A stretch of DNA of 64,000 bases from Hahellaceae bacterium (GCA_024234575.1 JACKOB010000002.1:1054001-1118000), one strand, 5' to 3'; shown: positions 52,445 to 62,310, counted from the stretch's first letter. Numbers and translations: made by a program. The notes: generated from the letters alone by a model not told the origin.

Positions 52445-54679
52445 TTATTCAGTCTTAAAGTTGCCTACTAATGAACGTAAATCGTTGGATAGACTTGCTA
52501 GCTCTTCGCTAGCTGTTGTTATCTGTGCCGACGACTCGCCAGTATCACGGCTCATAATACTAATTTCTATAATTTTGGCATTGATTTCTTCTGCTACTTT
52601 AGATTGTTCCTCTGAAGCGCTCGCAATTTGGATCATCATGTCGTCAATCATCTCTACAGATGCAACACCCTTTTGAAGATTATTTGCGGTTTCCATTGCT
52701 CGGCAAGATACCGCCTGTATTTGGTCAACACTTTTAACCATAACTGCACAGGCACCATCAGTCCCTTGCTGCAAAGCACCTATCATTTCTGATATTTCTT
52801 CGGTAGATTTTTGTGTGTTTTGAGCCAGACTCCTCACTTCATCGGCTACTACAGCGAACCCTCTGCCTTGCTCGCCAGCGCGGGCAGCCTCTATCGCTGC
52901 ATTTAGGGCCAGTAGATTAGTTTGATCGGCAATCCCTTTAATTGATTCCAAAATGCCGGCAATGCTATCCGCATGCCGTTTTAGGCTTTCAACTTTTTGC
53001 TTTGCATCGAGCAATACTGTTGATACGCGTTGAACCTCTTCTGCGGCTAAATGCACTTCGTTAGAGCCGTTTGCAATTTCTATTCGTGCCTCCTTTGACG
53101 TGTCTGCTGCTTTTACGGTATTTTGCGTTACCTCATCCACTGACGCCGACATCTCGTTAATTGCGGTAGCAACCAGTTCCGTATTTAGTTGTTGAATACC
53201 AAGGCTCTCGCTTGTGCGCATGGTAATCGCGGACAATTCTTCGGCGGCGCCTGCCTGCTGGTCTGCGGCACTGGAAATCTGCAAAACAATCTCTTTTAAC
53301 CTCTCCGTCATAGAGTGCATCGACTTGTAAACACCCGTTTCATTTTCACTATCGAACTTTATAGTTAAATCCCCAGAGGCAATTTTGAGTGCAATCTTAT
53401 TCATATCTTCCGGTTCTGCACCAATGGGGCGAATAATACTGCGTGCTATATACATGGCGATAAAAAGAATAACTGCAGCGGCAAAAAATAATATGCCTAT
53501 GATAGTTGAGCGCATTGTAATGATATCATGCATCACTTCAGCTTCATCTATTTCGGCTAAAATCGACCAATGTAAACCTGAAAATCCCACGGGACCAAAT
53601 GCGGATAGGACTGGGTTTCCGTTGTAATCCGTGATAATTTTGATACCGCTGTTGCCTTTTAAGGCATTTGCTGTAGCTTCTGTATCGACTTTCCCCTGCT
53701 CTCGGTTGCGGAACGACGACTCAACGCTGTGATTCACCGGATCTAGAAAGGAGTCAGATCGCATCAGTAAATCATCTCCAACCAGATAAGTTTCGCCCGA
53801 TTTTCCTAATCCATCCCTTTCCTTCATGATTTCATTAAGCCGGTCGATTGGAAACTGGAAGGCAATTACGCCAATCATCGTATTGTCATCATAAACCGGG
53901 GCCGCCATAAATCCGGCAGGGGCATTATATGATGGCAGGTAAGAATCAAAATCGATGATAACAGCCTTTTCCGAAGCTTGCTGGGTAGATGCTTCTTTAA
54001 AAGCCCTCCCCAATCCACTTGATGCGTAGGGTCCCGAAACTAAAGAAGTAGCATAGTCTACCTCTTTGAAAACCGTATAAATTACTTCCCCAGATCGACT
54101 AATCAAAAAGATATCGTAATAGCCAAATCGTTCCAGATAGTCTTTAAAAAATGGGTGTAAACGAGCATGAGTCTTGTTGTAGATACTATCCTGCGGGGCT
54201 GAATTTAAATGATGCTTTTCACCGGTCGGGTTTGGGTTGTTCTGTATATATGCTTGCTGCAGTGCCAGAGAATTCAAACTAAGACGCGCAAGCAGGCTTT
54301 CGGCAGTTTGGCTTGCAGACGGATCTTTCTCTCCGAGAATCTTTAAAAATTCTTTTCCATAATATCCCGAGAGGCTTTTCAGAATTTCATCCTTATTGGT
54401 TGATCCCGTCTGGCTTGCGTAGTTACTAAATCCTTCTTCAAAAGACTTTATGCCAGAAACAACTAATGGGCTTCTTGCCATAGCATTTGCCTGATCACGA
54501 ATTGTCTGCAAATAACGAGACACAGCAGAGCGTTTGACTTCTTTAAGCGAATTTAATTGATCGAACTTATTTTGCTTTATCACATTAGTGGAGCTGTTAA
54601 GGGTAATAATTGCGATGAGTATGGCTGGCACAAGGCCGATCAAAATGAGCGCGAAAGACAGTTTGTTTTTTAACTTCAT
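52445..54679 (-). CDS. Methyl-accepting chemotaxis protein with Cache sensor
   Basis: A 744-residue chemoreceptor. The start at 54679 follows GAGGAAATAT and opens [24 protein letters not shown], the first membrane segment. A large periplasmic Cache-type region (about residues 35-360, with [27 protein letters not shown] and [30 protein letters not shown]) leads to a second membrane segment (about 390-410), HAMP and a cytoplasmic signalling domain ending in the hairpin tip ...[39 protein letters not shown]. No C-terminal NWETF-like tether is seen. Ligand unknown. It is convergent with the hydrolase gene. Confidence 0.93.
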   Translation of the reverse strand: MKLKNKLSFALILIGLVPAILIAIITLNSSTNVIKQNKFDQLNSLKEVKRSAVSRYLQTIRDQANAMARSPLVVSGIKSFEEGFSNYASQTGSTNKDEILKSLSGYYGKEFLKILGEKDPSASQTAESLLARLSLNSLALQQAYIQNNPNPTGEKHHLNSAPQDSIYNKTHARLHPFFKDYLERFGYYDIFLISRSGEVIYTVFKEVDYATSLVSGPYASSGLGRAFKEASTQQASEKAVIIDFDSYLPSYNAPAGFMAAPVYDDNTMIGVIAFQFPIDRLNEIMKERDGLGKSGETYLVGDDLLMRSDSFLDPVNHSVESSFRNREQGKVDTEATANALKGNSGIKIITDYNGNPVLSAFGPVGFSGLHWSILAEIDEAEVMHDIITMRSTIIGILFFAAAVILFIAMYIARSIIRPIGAEPEDMNKIALKIASGDLTIKFDSENETGVYKSMHSMTERLKEIVLQISSAADQQAGAAEELSAITMRTSESLGIQQLNTELVATAINEMSASVDEVTQNTVKAADTSKEARIEIANGSNEVHLAAEEVQRVSTVLLDAKQKVESLKRHADSIAGILESIKGIADQTNLLALNAAIEAARAGEQGRGFAVVADEVRSLAQNTQKSTEEISEMIGALQQGTDGACAVMVKSVDQIQAVSCRAMETANNLQKGVASVEMIDDMMIQIASASEEQSKVAEEINAKIIEISIMSRDTGESSAQITTASEELASLSNDLRSLVGNFKTE

Positions 54680-54930
54680 ATATTTCCTCGTATTATTGAG
54701 CACTCACTCATAAAGAAGCTAGAAAGCTGCTAACCGTGCTTACCGCGAAAAAAGTCTCAAATATAAATTATCAGTTTGATAGTTCAGTGTAGTAGTAAAA
54801 AGCTGGAATTTCATTTTTCGGCGCCAGAGAAAAGTCTGCTTCAAAAGCCCTAAACCTTTGCGGACATAGATCCGGGTCTAACTCCCAACTTTCGTCGATT
54901 TCTAGCCCATCTAATGAGTGCCTGCTTAAT

Positions 54931-55081
54931 CACTTTGCTGCCATCGGCTTACCGCACAAGTGCACAAAACCAAAAACGTGCGACACTGGTGGCAACGGAT
55001 GGTTTTGGTCATAGAGGGATTGTGCGGCAGCCGATGGTTTGGAACAAGGTGACGGAGTTTTTTGGTAAGGCCGCAGGTTGA
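54931..55081 (+). pseudogene. Remnant of a second alpha/beta hydrolase gene
   Basis: The 3' end of this stretch (54977-55081) translates to RATLVATDGFGHRGIVRQP then MVWNKVTEFFGKAAG and a stop, nearly the same as the C-terminus of the hydrolase at 51475-52332. The stretch just before it (54931-54970) matches the hydrolase near its IGLPGKCTK region, but the DNA between these two blocks in the intact gene is missing. The nucleotide match has many silent changes, so this is an old diverged copy that has lost its 5' half and an internal part, not a recent duplication. Confidence 0.8.
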
Positions 55082-55083
55082 GG

Positions 55084-55105
55084 GACATCCTCTTAAGAGG
55101 ATGTC
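55084..55105. repeat. Perfect 22-bp palindrome
   Basis: Both halves are GACATCCTCTT and its exact complement, with no loop. It begins 3 nt after the stop codon of the hydrolase remnant. No T run follows. It may be the remnant's old terminator stem or a protein-binding site; I cannot decide. Confidence 0.7.
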
Positions 55106-55161
55106 AGGAGATGGGAACTCTTATCAAATCGTCCCAACAGGCGGATAATCAGATGGTTTCC

Positions 55162-56676
55162 CTAACTATAAATATGATGGACGCTTTGCTTCTCTTCTTT
55201 CAAAGTGGCGGCATTTAGTTCTTCTAATATCCGGTCCAGAGTTTTCGAGATAATTTCGGCATTTTTAATCATAGGAATTTTAGGCCATGTACTACGCATA
55301 CCAGCGAGAACCAGCTTCTCTATTTCGTCTTTTCTAAATTCGAAAAAGACATTCCTCCATTTAAAATCTTTGCTGTTAAGAATGATATTAATATCCCCAA
55401 GGTAGCTTTGTTCTATCATGCGGATCAAATACGCTAGCTTGGCGGCAACGATATTCCCCATATCGCCACCTTTCGTTAACATCTTTTCTGCAACCACAAG
55501 CCCTTCATTTACAACGTTTAAGCCTGCCACGGATAACGTCTTGCGAAATCCTTTTCGTTTTTTGCTTTTAATATCATCGATAAAGGGTACGACAAAGGGA
55601 TTGATCTGACTGACAATGAAATGATTTACACCATACAAGCGAGAGAGCCTTTTGATTGGTAAATCTCCAGCCACCGAACCATCTACCCAGCGGCGGTTTT
55701 CTAAATAAGGCCGGGTTTTACCATCGAAGCCTTTTGCATAAAGCCTTTCGGCGGGAATCACTCCGGGTACACTGAAAGAAGCAGAGACCGCCGACCTGAT
55801 GTAAACATTCGGAGAGGTAATGGCGTTCATTAATCGGGAGTTTTGATGTTTTTCTGACGGCGATATAGAAATATTGATATAGCGGCCGGTCAGTTCGAAG
55901 GCCTCTTGGAAGGTAATATCCCTCGGAATGATTTCATCCAAAAAGCGTTCTTTTATTTCATAGATTTCTGCATCCGATAACTGACCCAAAAAGAGCTTTA
56001 AAAACCGCGATTGATATAGTTCGGTATAGCGTTTATTTAAAAAGTAACCCTTTTTAAGCTCGTCGTTGGTCATGGTGCCTAGTTGTGCCGAGATGATGGC
56101 TCCCGCACTGGCACCAGAAATCACATTGGGTAAAAGGTCATGGTTGATGAGCTCCTGAACAACTCCCTGATGAAAGTAAATGAGGCCAACCCCGCCACTT
56201 AGCAGTAACGACGACCGGCCATAGCAATGGCTGGCTCTGCGGAAGAAGTCTAGTTTTTCTGTGTGCGAGATGATGCTGTTTGGGCTATCGGCAATAAACT
56301 GCATGGATTCGGCAATCGCCAACACATAGTTGTTGATCAGTTTTTTGGTGCCAAATTTTGCCTGCGTGTACATGATGGGGCTGCCCATTCCCCCCATATT
56401 GCCATGCACGCCTTCATTCAATGCATAAAGCAATTCTCTTGCGAGCCCTTTATCCAGATAGCCTCTTAGGGTGTTAAGGCGGGCGGAGATCTCTTTGTAA
56501 TCGTAAAGATCGCATTTTTCCTGGTTTTTCCAACCCTCAGCGCCAGACTGTGCGTCATGTTGCTTGGCCAAAGCTTCCCATTCTTGATAGGTGGTCGCCT
56601 TTTTCATCTTCTTTACAAGCTTATCCAAACTATAGCTCGTTGTCTTTACGGGTGACTGCACAATACTTTTCCTCAA
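55162..56676 (-). CDS. Patatin-like phospholipase with DUF3336 domain
   Basis: A 504-residue protein. Residues about 35-145 are DUF3336 (YQEWEALAKQHDAQSGAEGWKNQEKCDLYDYKEISARLNTLRG, then LNEGVHGNMGGMGSPIMYTQAKFGTKKLINNYV). Residues about 175-380 are the patatin lipase: oxyanion loop LLLSGGVGLIYFHQGVV, nucleophile elbow ISGASAGAIISA (GxSxG) and the Asp in RRWVDGSVAGDLP, which completes the Ser-Asp dyad. A C-terminal helical part (about 400-504) follows. Such proteins hydrolyse lipids, triacylglycerol or phospholipid, in the cytosol or at membranes. The left-edge gene (1-409) belongs to the same family. Confidence 0.9.
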   Translation of the reverse strand: MRKSIVQSPVKTTSYSLDKLVKKMKKATTYQEWEALAKQHDAQSGAEGWKNQEKCDLYDYKEISARLNTLRGYLDKGLARELLYALNEGVHGNMGGMGSPIMYTQAKFGTKKLINNYVLAIAESMQFIADSPNSIISHTEKLDFFRRASHCYGRSSLLLSGGVGLIYFHQGVVQELINHDLLPNVISGASAGAIISAQLGTMTNDELKKGYFLNKRYTELYQSRFLKLFLGQLSDAEIYEIKERFLDEIIPRDITFQEAFELTGRYINISISPSEKHQNSRLMNAITSPNVYIRSAVSASFSVPGVIPAERLYAKGFDGKTRPYLENRRWVDGSVAGDLPIKRLSRLYGVNHFIVSQINPFVVPFIDDIKSKKRKGFRKTLSVAGLNVVNEGLVVAEKMLTKGGDMGNIVAAKLAYLIRMIEQSYLGDINIILNSKDFKWRNVFFEFRKDEIEKLVLAGMRSTWPKIPMIKNAEIISKTLDRILEELNAATLKEEKQSVHHIYS

Positions 56677-56972
56677 TAAACCGCAATCTATAAAGGCTAA
56701 TCTAAAACTGCTTGAATAAAATAACTAAAAATTGAATTTTCCTTAGACTGGCAGCTGAAGATGTGTTTTTTTTGATCTGGGGCAGTAATTTCAGTTGCCT
56801 TATACAGCCAATCAAACGGCCCATGATAGTTAATTTTTAGGGCGGGCCTTTTGTGTATCCGCATTAGGTAAGTCTCCACCACGCTATATTCTGCTTTGGT
56901 TGTACCCAGCTTGTTTGTTGCTGTGGTAATCTAAATTCAGATCAGACTATGCCACTACAATGGAGGGGTACT

Positions 56973-58019
56973 ATGAACATCAGCAGTTCATTGCAGAACT
57001 TGGTTTTTATCACGCTGCTGGCAATCTCGCCCTATCTCCTTGCCGAAAAAGTCAAAATGCATACGGTGATGGATACGCAAAGAAATATGCCTATGTATCA
57101 GATTCCGCTACCGGCAGATTGGAAAATAGTCACGCCAGCCACCCATGAAGACCCCAATATCATAGGTCCCGGGGGTGTTAAAATTTACTACAAGCAGGGT
57201 GGGTCCTTCACGTTTAGCAACGATCCTTACATGCAACAACTCTATGCCCAATCTGGCCAGCAAATGCGTCAGCCTATTAACGCCCAGCAAGTGGTGCAAC
57301 AAGACCTGGCACCGCAACTCAGCAATCATGGTTTAAAATCGGTGCGTAACTACCCACTTCCTGAAGTGGCACAGCGAAGCCAAACCTATAGCCGTAAACT
57401 CTACAAAAGCGCGCCGAGCCAAGAGTATTTCGACGCGGCGGGTTCAGAATGGTCAGATGGGAAAGGCAACACTATTTTGGTGATTGTTGATCAAATGATC
57501 AGTGACGGTGCCGGCATGGTCTACTGGTACTATTCCTTGAAAGTGCTTGAAGCCCCAGATGATAAATATCAGCAAGCCAAAAAAGCGTTTCTCTATGGTA
57601 TCGTCAACACGCAGGACAATCCCCAACAGATACAAGCCTATAATTTAAGCGAGCAGCAAAAGACAAACCAAAGCTGGAGCCAGCACAACGCTAAGATGCA
57701 ACAAAACCAGCAAAATTTTGATCGACAGCAAGCCCTTCATCGCAGTACAACCGATGCGGTTAATCGCTCACTCAATAGTGCCTATGAAAGCCAGAATGCC
57801 GCGAGTGATCGCTCACAAAAGCAATTCTTAAATACCATTAAAGAGGAAAGCACCGTCACGAACCCCTACGATGGCAAACAATACCAGGTCGAATCCGGCG
57901 CAGACCAATACTGGGTTAACAGTGACGGAGAATACATTCCTCAAGGTAGTCCAGACTACAACCCCAATGCCGACCCTGATAATTATAAGCAGTGGCAACA
58001 GGTTGAGCCCGAATATTAA
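56973..58019 (+). CDS. Exported hypothetical protein
   Basis: A 348-residue protein. The ATG at 56973 follows GGAGGGG and leads into a signal peptide (LQNLVFITLLAISPYLLAE). The first half of the mature part (about 25-225) is a compact domain with MYQIPLPADWKIVTPATHEDPNIIGPGGVKIYYKQGGSF, and the second half is Gln/Asn/Ser-rich and probably extended (QNQQNFDRQQALHRSTTDAVNRSLNS). It ends near a GKQYQVESGADQYWVNSDGEYI motif of the kind seen in small periplasmic proteins. I recognise no function. It stands alone between the patatin and the rtc genes. Confidence 0.75.
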   Translation: MNISSSLQNLVFITLLAISPYLLAEKVKMHTVMDTQRNMPMYQIPLPADWKIVTPATHEDPNIIGPGGVKIYYKQGGSFTFSNDPYMQQLYAQSGQQMRQPINAQQVVQQDLAPQLSNHGLKSVRNYPLPEVAQRSQTYSRKLYKSAPSQEYFDAAGSEWSDGKGNTILVIVDQMISDGAGMVYWYYSLKVLEAPDDKYQQAKKAFLYGIVNTQDNPQQIQAYNLSEQQKTNQSWSQHNAKMQQNQQNFDRQQALHRSTTDAVNRSLNSAYESQNAASDRSQKQFLNTIKEESTVTNPYDGKQYQVESGADQYWVNSDGEYIPQGSPDYNPNADPDNYKQWQQVEPEY

Positions 58020-58041
58020 TTTGGCACAACCGCTATAAGAG

Positions 58042-59058
58042 CTAGAGTGTTAGCAGGTTAACAGTGCCTTTTACCTCGGCTTTAATCTCTTTGCCGGTGA
58101 GCCCGGCAATGAGGTCGCGGTTCGTGGTAGCGTGAAGCGACAGCTTTCCGGCGCTAAAGCACCCGCCGCCAGCAACCAGCATGGGTAACATGATTTGATC
58201 GGTCATGTGCTCGCACAACACGGCTTGATGGGCCAAGTAGTTTTTAACCTCTTTGGCTAATGTGAACGCCACATTTTCAGCGCTTAGCCGACGTTGCCCG
58301 AGGGTGGAAAAGCACGCCTTGTAATTGCCAAAGTCGAGAGTGTGGCACAGCAGATTACCTGCACAGGCTGCTTCTGGATGGCTAACGGCTGTTTTCGTGT
58401 TAGGGGTGGTACCGTGCGCCAAGTAGCTTTGTATTTCTCGTTGTGCGACATCGCCGCGCAGGCCTGAGATATATGAAGTTACCCGGCTCTCGTTGAGGGG
58501 CGGGCGTGTGGTTAGGGTCGCAGGTTGCAAAGTGCTGGGTGTAATCGCCGCTGACCACATACCGCCACCAGCTGGCATAAAGCCCCAGCGTTGCGTATCA
58601 ATTGTCACTGCTGCCCCCATCTGTCTTATCAGCGGCAGAAAGCTTTCCTCCAAAAACGTTAGCGGTGGCGCCATTGGGTTATGGGTGCCACCGGTAAAGT
58701 GCGCGGATGAAGGCTTGGCTGCGTTCAACAGAGGCAGAAAAATCGTCTGAAACACCAAGGTTGTGCTACCGGCGCTACCCACATCGAATCGAAAATCGCC
58801 GGGGGAAACCTCTCCCGGCGTAAACGTCAGCGATTGGGATCCTAGGGAATCACCGGTCACTTTGGCGTTGCAGATTGCCTGCGCCGCTTGCACGCAGGTT
58901 AAGTGTTGGCGCATTAATCCCGGCTTGGGGCGCCTGCCCCGTATGTTTTTCAATGACAGTGGCAGTCCATACAGCATGGAGAGCGTCAAGCTGGTGCGAA
59001 GGATTTGCCCGCCGCCTTCGCCTTTGCTGCCGTCTATTTCTATCAGTCCTTTTTTCAT
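58042..59058 (-). CDS. rtcA: RNA 3'-terminal phosphate cyclase
   Basis: A 338-residue enzyme that converts an RNA 3'-phosphate into a 2',3'-cyclic phosphate using ATP through an adenylated histidine. The start at 59058 sits 2 nt after the rtcB stop codon and begins MKKGLIEIDGSKGEGGGQILRTSLTLSM, as in E. coli RtcA. Other motifs are GGTHNPMAPP near residue 125, and the catalytic histidine region LCEHMTDQIMLPMLVAGGG near residue 290. Length is the family's usual 338-345. It forms an operon with rtcB, transcribed from the sigma-54 promoter at 60321-60335 and controlled by RtcR. Confidence 0.95.
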   Translation of the reverse strand: MKKGLIEIDGSKGEGGGQILRTSLTLSMLYGLPLSLKNIRGRRPKPGLMRQHLTCVQAAQAICNAKVTGDSLGSQSLTFTPGEVSPGDFRFDVGSAGSTTLVFQTIFLPLLNAAKPSSAHFTGGTHNPMAPPLTFLEESFLPLIRQMGAAVTIDTQRWGFMPAGGGMWSAAITPSTLQPATLTTRPPLNESRVTSYISGLRGDVAQREIQSYLAHGTTPNTKTAVSHPEAACAGNLLCHTLDFGNYKACFSTLGQRRLSAENVAFTLAKEVKNYLAHQAVLCEHMTDQIMLPMLVAGGGCFSAGKLSLHATTNRDLIAGLTGKEIKAEVKGTVNLLTL

Positions 59059-59060
59059 GG

Positions 59061-60281
59061 TTATCCCTTTACGCAAACCACTTGCTTTAATGTGTACACA
59101 ATCTCAACCAGATCACTCTGTGCAGCCATTACCGCCTCGATGTTTTTATAAGCCGCTGGTGTTTCATCCACCACCTCGGCGTCTTTACGGCACTCCACTG
59201 CTTTGGTGGCTTCCACATGTTCTGCCAGGGATACGCGTTTTTTGGCTTCCGTTCGAGACATCACTCGACCTGCGCCGTGGCTACAAGTACAGAAACTCTC
59301 TTCGTTGCCCAGGCCGCGGACGATAAACGATTTTGCCCCCATACTACCGGGAATAATTCCCAATTCGCCTTTGCGCGCCGACACAGCCCCTTTGCGAGTC
59401 AACAGCACATTCTTGCCGTAGTGGTGCTCCCGGTTCACATAGTTATGATGGCAGTTCACCGCTTCTACCTCGCCAATCACCGGTCGCCCTAGTGATTGGG
59501 CGACGGCATCCAGAGTGTTGCGCATCATGATTTGCCGATTGATTCGTGCGTAATCCTGCGCCCACTCCACCGCTTCCACATAGTCGTTGAAGTTGTCAGC
59601 GCCTTCTACGAGATAGGCCAAATCTTTATCCGGCAGATTGATAAACATACGCTGCATATCTTTCTTAGCCAGCTCGATAAAGTGCGTGCCGATCCGGTTG
59701 CCAACGCCCCGTGAACCGGAGTGCAACATCACCCACACCGCCTGATGCTCATCCAGGCAGATTTCGATAAAGTGATTGCCGGTGCCGAGTGTTCCCAGAT
59801 GATTGGCGTTATTGGTGTTCTTCAACACGCCATGCTTATCCGTTAGCACCTTAAACCGCGACGCCAGTTGTAACTGCCAAGGTTGGGAAACCATCTCGGG
59901 CAAATCGTTCCATGCCCCTTTATCTCGTTTCCCCCGCGAAATAGAACGGCCATGGGGGACGGCTTTTTCGATTGCTGCACGTAGAGGGGCCAGATTATCC
60001 GGTAAATCCTTGGCCATTAGATCCGTCTTCACCGCCATCATGCCGCAGCCGATATCCACGCCAACAGCAGCCGGAATTACCGCACCGATGGTGGGAATCA
60101 CCGAGCCAATAGTCGCGCCTTTGCCCAAATGCACATCCGGCATGGCCGCTACCCATTTATGAATAAAGGGCAGGGTGGCAATATTTTTTAACTGTTGTCT
60201 GGCTTGATCTTCAAATGGCACCCCGACAGTCCAGCTCTTAATGGGTACGCCGTTATCGGCAGAGATTACTTCATAAGTCAT
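59061..60281 (-). CDS. rtcB: RNA-splicing ligase RtcB
   Basis: A 406-residue Mn/GTP-dependent ligase that joins RNA 2',3'-cyclic phosphate or 3'-phosphate ends to 5'-OH ends. Signature parts are in order: MPDVHLGKGATIGSVIPT (metal ligands), VGVDIGCGMMAVKT with the metal-binding Cys, GRSISRGKRDKGAW, LHSGSRGVGNRIG, NCHHNYVNREHHYGKNVLLTRKGA with metal ligands, and CSHGAGRVMSRTEAKK with the GMP-accepting histidine. Size equals E. coli RtcB. It repairs broken tRNA or rRNA after endonucleolytic stress. Transcribed from a sigma-54 promoter about 40 nt before its start codon. Confidence 0.97.
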   Translation of the reverse strand: MTYEVISADNGVPIKSWTVGVPFEDQARQQLKNIATLPFIHKWVAAMPDVHLGKGATIGSVIPTIGAVIPAAVGVDIGCGMMAVKTDLMAKDLPDNLAPLRAAIEKAVPHGRSISRGKRDKGAWNDLPEMVSQPWQLQLASRFKVLTDKHGVLKNTNNANHLGTLGTGNHFIEICLDEHQAVWVMLHSGSRGVGNRIGTHFIELAKKDMQRMFINLPDKDLAYLVEGADNFNDYVEAVEWAQDYARINRQIMMRNTLDAVAQSLGRPVIGEVEAVNCHHNYVNREHHYGKNVLLTRKGAVSARKGELGIIPGSMGAKSFIVRGLGNEESFCTCSHGAGRVMSRTEAKKRVSLAEHVEATKAVECRKDAEVVDETPAAYKNIEAVMAAQSDLVEIVYTLKQVVCVKG

Positions 60282-60320
60282 TTTATCTTTCTCATTTTCT
60301 ATTAAGTCGCTGGATGTATT

Positions 60321-60335
60321 TCAATATCAGTGCCA
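60321..60335 (-). promoter_or_regulatory. Sigma-54 promoter of rtcBA
   Basis: On the minus strand: TGGCAC-TGATA-TTGA, a perfect -24 box and a -12 of TTGA instead of TTGC at the right spacing. The start would be near 60310, about 30 nt before the rtcB ATG. The promoter at 62296-62310 has the same TTGA variant. Confidence 0.7.
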
Positions 60336-60549
60336 GTTTTGTATTGCCGCCGATTGAGCGCTTGAGGAGAGCGGCAAATGAATGGTTTTTTAATTTCACA
60401 TTAAATAATAATTGTAATAAATACAGGCGGTTAGAAGTTTTGTGTTGTGGCTGAAACAATCTTACTAGTTGAATAGCCTCTGCTTATTAGTGATGTGAGA
60501 AGAGATACACATTGTTTATGAAAATATCGAAAAAGATAATCAATAATCT

Positions 60550-62148
60550 CTACCGATCGTCAATGTCATCAAAGTTCAGTTGGTATTTTGCCAGCATTTG
60601 CCTTAGTCGATGCGAGTCGTTTGTTGAACTTTTCTTCAGGCGTGAGCGGTTAAAAAGCAAGCGACCGGCTTCTGAAAGGCTTCGGCTATGGGTGCAGACT
60701 TCAATGATCTTGATCAGCTGCCATTGATCTAGTAGGTCGATTTCCGCGACGGTTCTTTCCGGCAGGTAGTCAGACAGATCAATGGAAGCTGTTGTCGGCG
60801 ACTGATCTTGCGAGCGCCAATGTTGCCGCAGGCGTTGGATCTCTTCGTCAACAATATCTTCTTTAATTCGGCCACCATCGGCGAGTGTAGTCATGCGTTG
60901 TACGGCGGCATTGAGGTCGCGAAAGTTGCCTCGCCAAGTGGATTCGGGGCTCAAGGCAAAGTTAAGAAAGCTTTGACGCGCTGATTTGTTGAAGCTAATT
61001 TTGTGGCCTTGCTGGACTTCTATCTGGTGCAGCTCGTAGTCGAGGTTGGGTTCAATGTCTTCGCGCCGGTCTTTTAAGCCGGGGAGTTGGTAGCTCCACA
61101 GATTAATACGGGCGAGCAAGTCTTCGCGAAACTCACCTTTATGTACTTGCTGGTGCAGATCGTGATTGGTACCGGCAATCAGTTGAAAATCGCTTTCTTG
61201 TGGCGTGTCAGAGCCTACCGGATAGAACCGTTTTTCTTCAATGGCATGCAGCAGCATGGCTTGTTCATCAAGGCCCAGTTCGCCAATCTCGTCCAGAAAC
61301 AGCAGACCGCCATTGGCTTTGGCCAGCAAGCCTTTTCGCGCTTGTTGGGCGCCAGTAAAAGCGCCTCGCGTGTGTCCGAACAGCGCCGACATGGCGCCAT
61401 CTCCACGTAGGGTGGCGCAGTTCACCGAAACGAATTCGCCTTTCACGAGGCTGCGTTTTTGCTTTAACTCGTAAACACGTTTTGCCAGTTGCGATTTGCC
61501 AGCGCCGGTTGGCCCGGTAATCAGTAGTGGCGCAGACGAGCGAATAGCCACTTTCTCAATCTGTTGAATCATCGCATTGAAGGCTTTGTTGCGGGTGGCA
61601 ATGCCAGACTTCAGAAACTCGGTACCTTCCAAATGAATGCTTTTGAAGCGTGAGCTGATGATGTCGTATTTGGATAAATCGAGGTCAATAATCTGGTAGC
61701 TGCCAGAGGCGCTTTTTTCGCCGCGGCTGGGAGAGGTTTGTAATAGTTGCGCGGGAATATAATTCGCCTCACATAGCAGAAACCAGCAGATCTGCGCCAC
61801 GTGCGAGCCAGTGGTAATGTGCAGCAGGTAACGCTCTTCATCTGGCTTGAAAGGGTAGTGCTCGGCAAAATCCAGCAGTGTGCTGTAAACGTGCTCGAAA
61901 TCCCAGGCGTCAGTAAAATTGATCTCGTTGAGTTTGACCTCGGTATGCGGCGACACGGTTTCGATGTCGGCGCCGATATTGTTGGCCAGCCTGGTATCGC
62001 GTCGATCGTGAATCAGCTCCATGCGATCGATGATTAAGTCATCCTGCATAAACATGCCGACCGTGGGGCGCCAGGTATCCCAGCGCTTACTACCTTTGCC
62101 TTTGTGGTCCATAACGGAGCCAAGTAATCCGATAACGACTGTTTTCAT
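60550..62148 (-). CDS. rtcR: Sigma-54 transcriptional activator RtcR
   Basis: A 532-residue activator, the usual length. The start at 62148 begins MKTVVIGLLGSVMDHKGKG, as in E. coli RtcR; the longer frame to 62283 adds an unrelated preface. Residues about 1-180 are the CARF domain that senses RNA ends (GPTxD-like elements are not obvious, but DRMELIHDRRDTRLANNIGADIE and LHITTGSHVAQICWFLL fit). Residues about 185-430 are the AAA+ domain with Walker A GPTGAGKSQLAK, GAFTGA and LLFLDEIGELGLDEQAMLLHAIEEKRF; a helix-turn-helix follows (LSEAGRLLFNRSRLKKSS). It should activate both rtcBA and the divergent RNA-slipin unit. Confidence 0.95.
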   Translation of the reverse strand: MKTVVIGLLGSVMDHKGKGSKRWDTWRPTVGMFMQDDLIIDRMELIHDRRDTRLANNIGADIETVSPHTEVKLNEINFTDAWDFEHVYSTLLDFAEHYPFKPDEERYLLHITTGSHVAQICWFLLCEANYIPAQLLQTSPSRGEKSASGSYQIIDLDLSKYDIISSRFKSIHLEGTEFLKSGIATRNKAFNAMIQQIEKVAIRSSAPLLITGPTGAGKSQLAKRVYELKQKRSLVKGEFVSVNCATLRGDGAMSALFGHTRGAFTGAQQARKGLLAKANGGLLFLDEIGELGLDEQAMLLHAIEEKRFYPVGSDTPQESDFQLIAGTNHDLHQQVHKGEFREDLLARINLWSYQLPGLKDRREDIEPNLDYELHQIEVQQGHKISFNKSARQSFLNFALSPESTWRGNFRDLNAAVQRMTTLADGGRIKEDIVDEEIQRLRQHWRSQDQSPTTASIDLSDYLPERTVAEIDLLDQWQLIKIIEVCTHSRSLSEAGRLLFNRSRLKKSSTNDSHRLRQMLAKYQLNFDDIDDR

Positions 62149-62295
62149 ATGATCTATTTCGATAAAAGATAATTTAAATGGATAATTATTGATTATATCG
62201 TCGAATTGGATGGAGTGCGCCTGAATTTTAATATCAACTTTAAAAGTCATATAAAACAAAGTGATAAGAAATACTATGGCCACTTTTAATCATGT

Positions 62296-62310
62296 TGGCA
62301 CAACAGTTGA
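62296..62310 (+). promoter_or_regulatory. Sigma-54 promoter of the tRNA-like RNA/slipin unit
   Basis: TGGCAC-AACAG-TTGA, with the same perfect -24 box and TTGA -12 variant as the rtcBA promoter, reads rightward away from rtcR. The start would be near 62322, so the transcript covers about 530 nt of non-coding sequence before the slipin ATG at 62852. Confidence 0.72.

Noticed and set aside
56697..56882. Leftward 61-residue open frame between the patatin gene and the exported protein
   Set aside because: No family, no ribosome-binding site, and a composition like intergenic DNA. It could be real but cannot be supported.
58763..59326. Rightward 187-residue open frame
   Set aside because: It is antisense to rtcA and rtcB, which are certain. 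Its Pro/Arg-rich composition is typical of a shadow frame.
60550..62148. CRISPR-associated locus suggested by the CARF domain
   Set aside because: The CARF domain belongs to RtcR, a sigma-54 activator. No repeat-spacer array and no cas gene occurs in the window.
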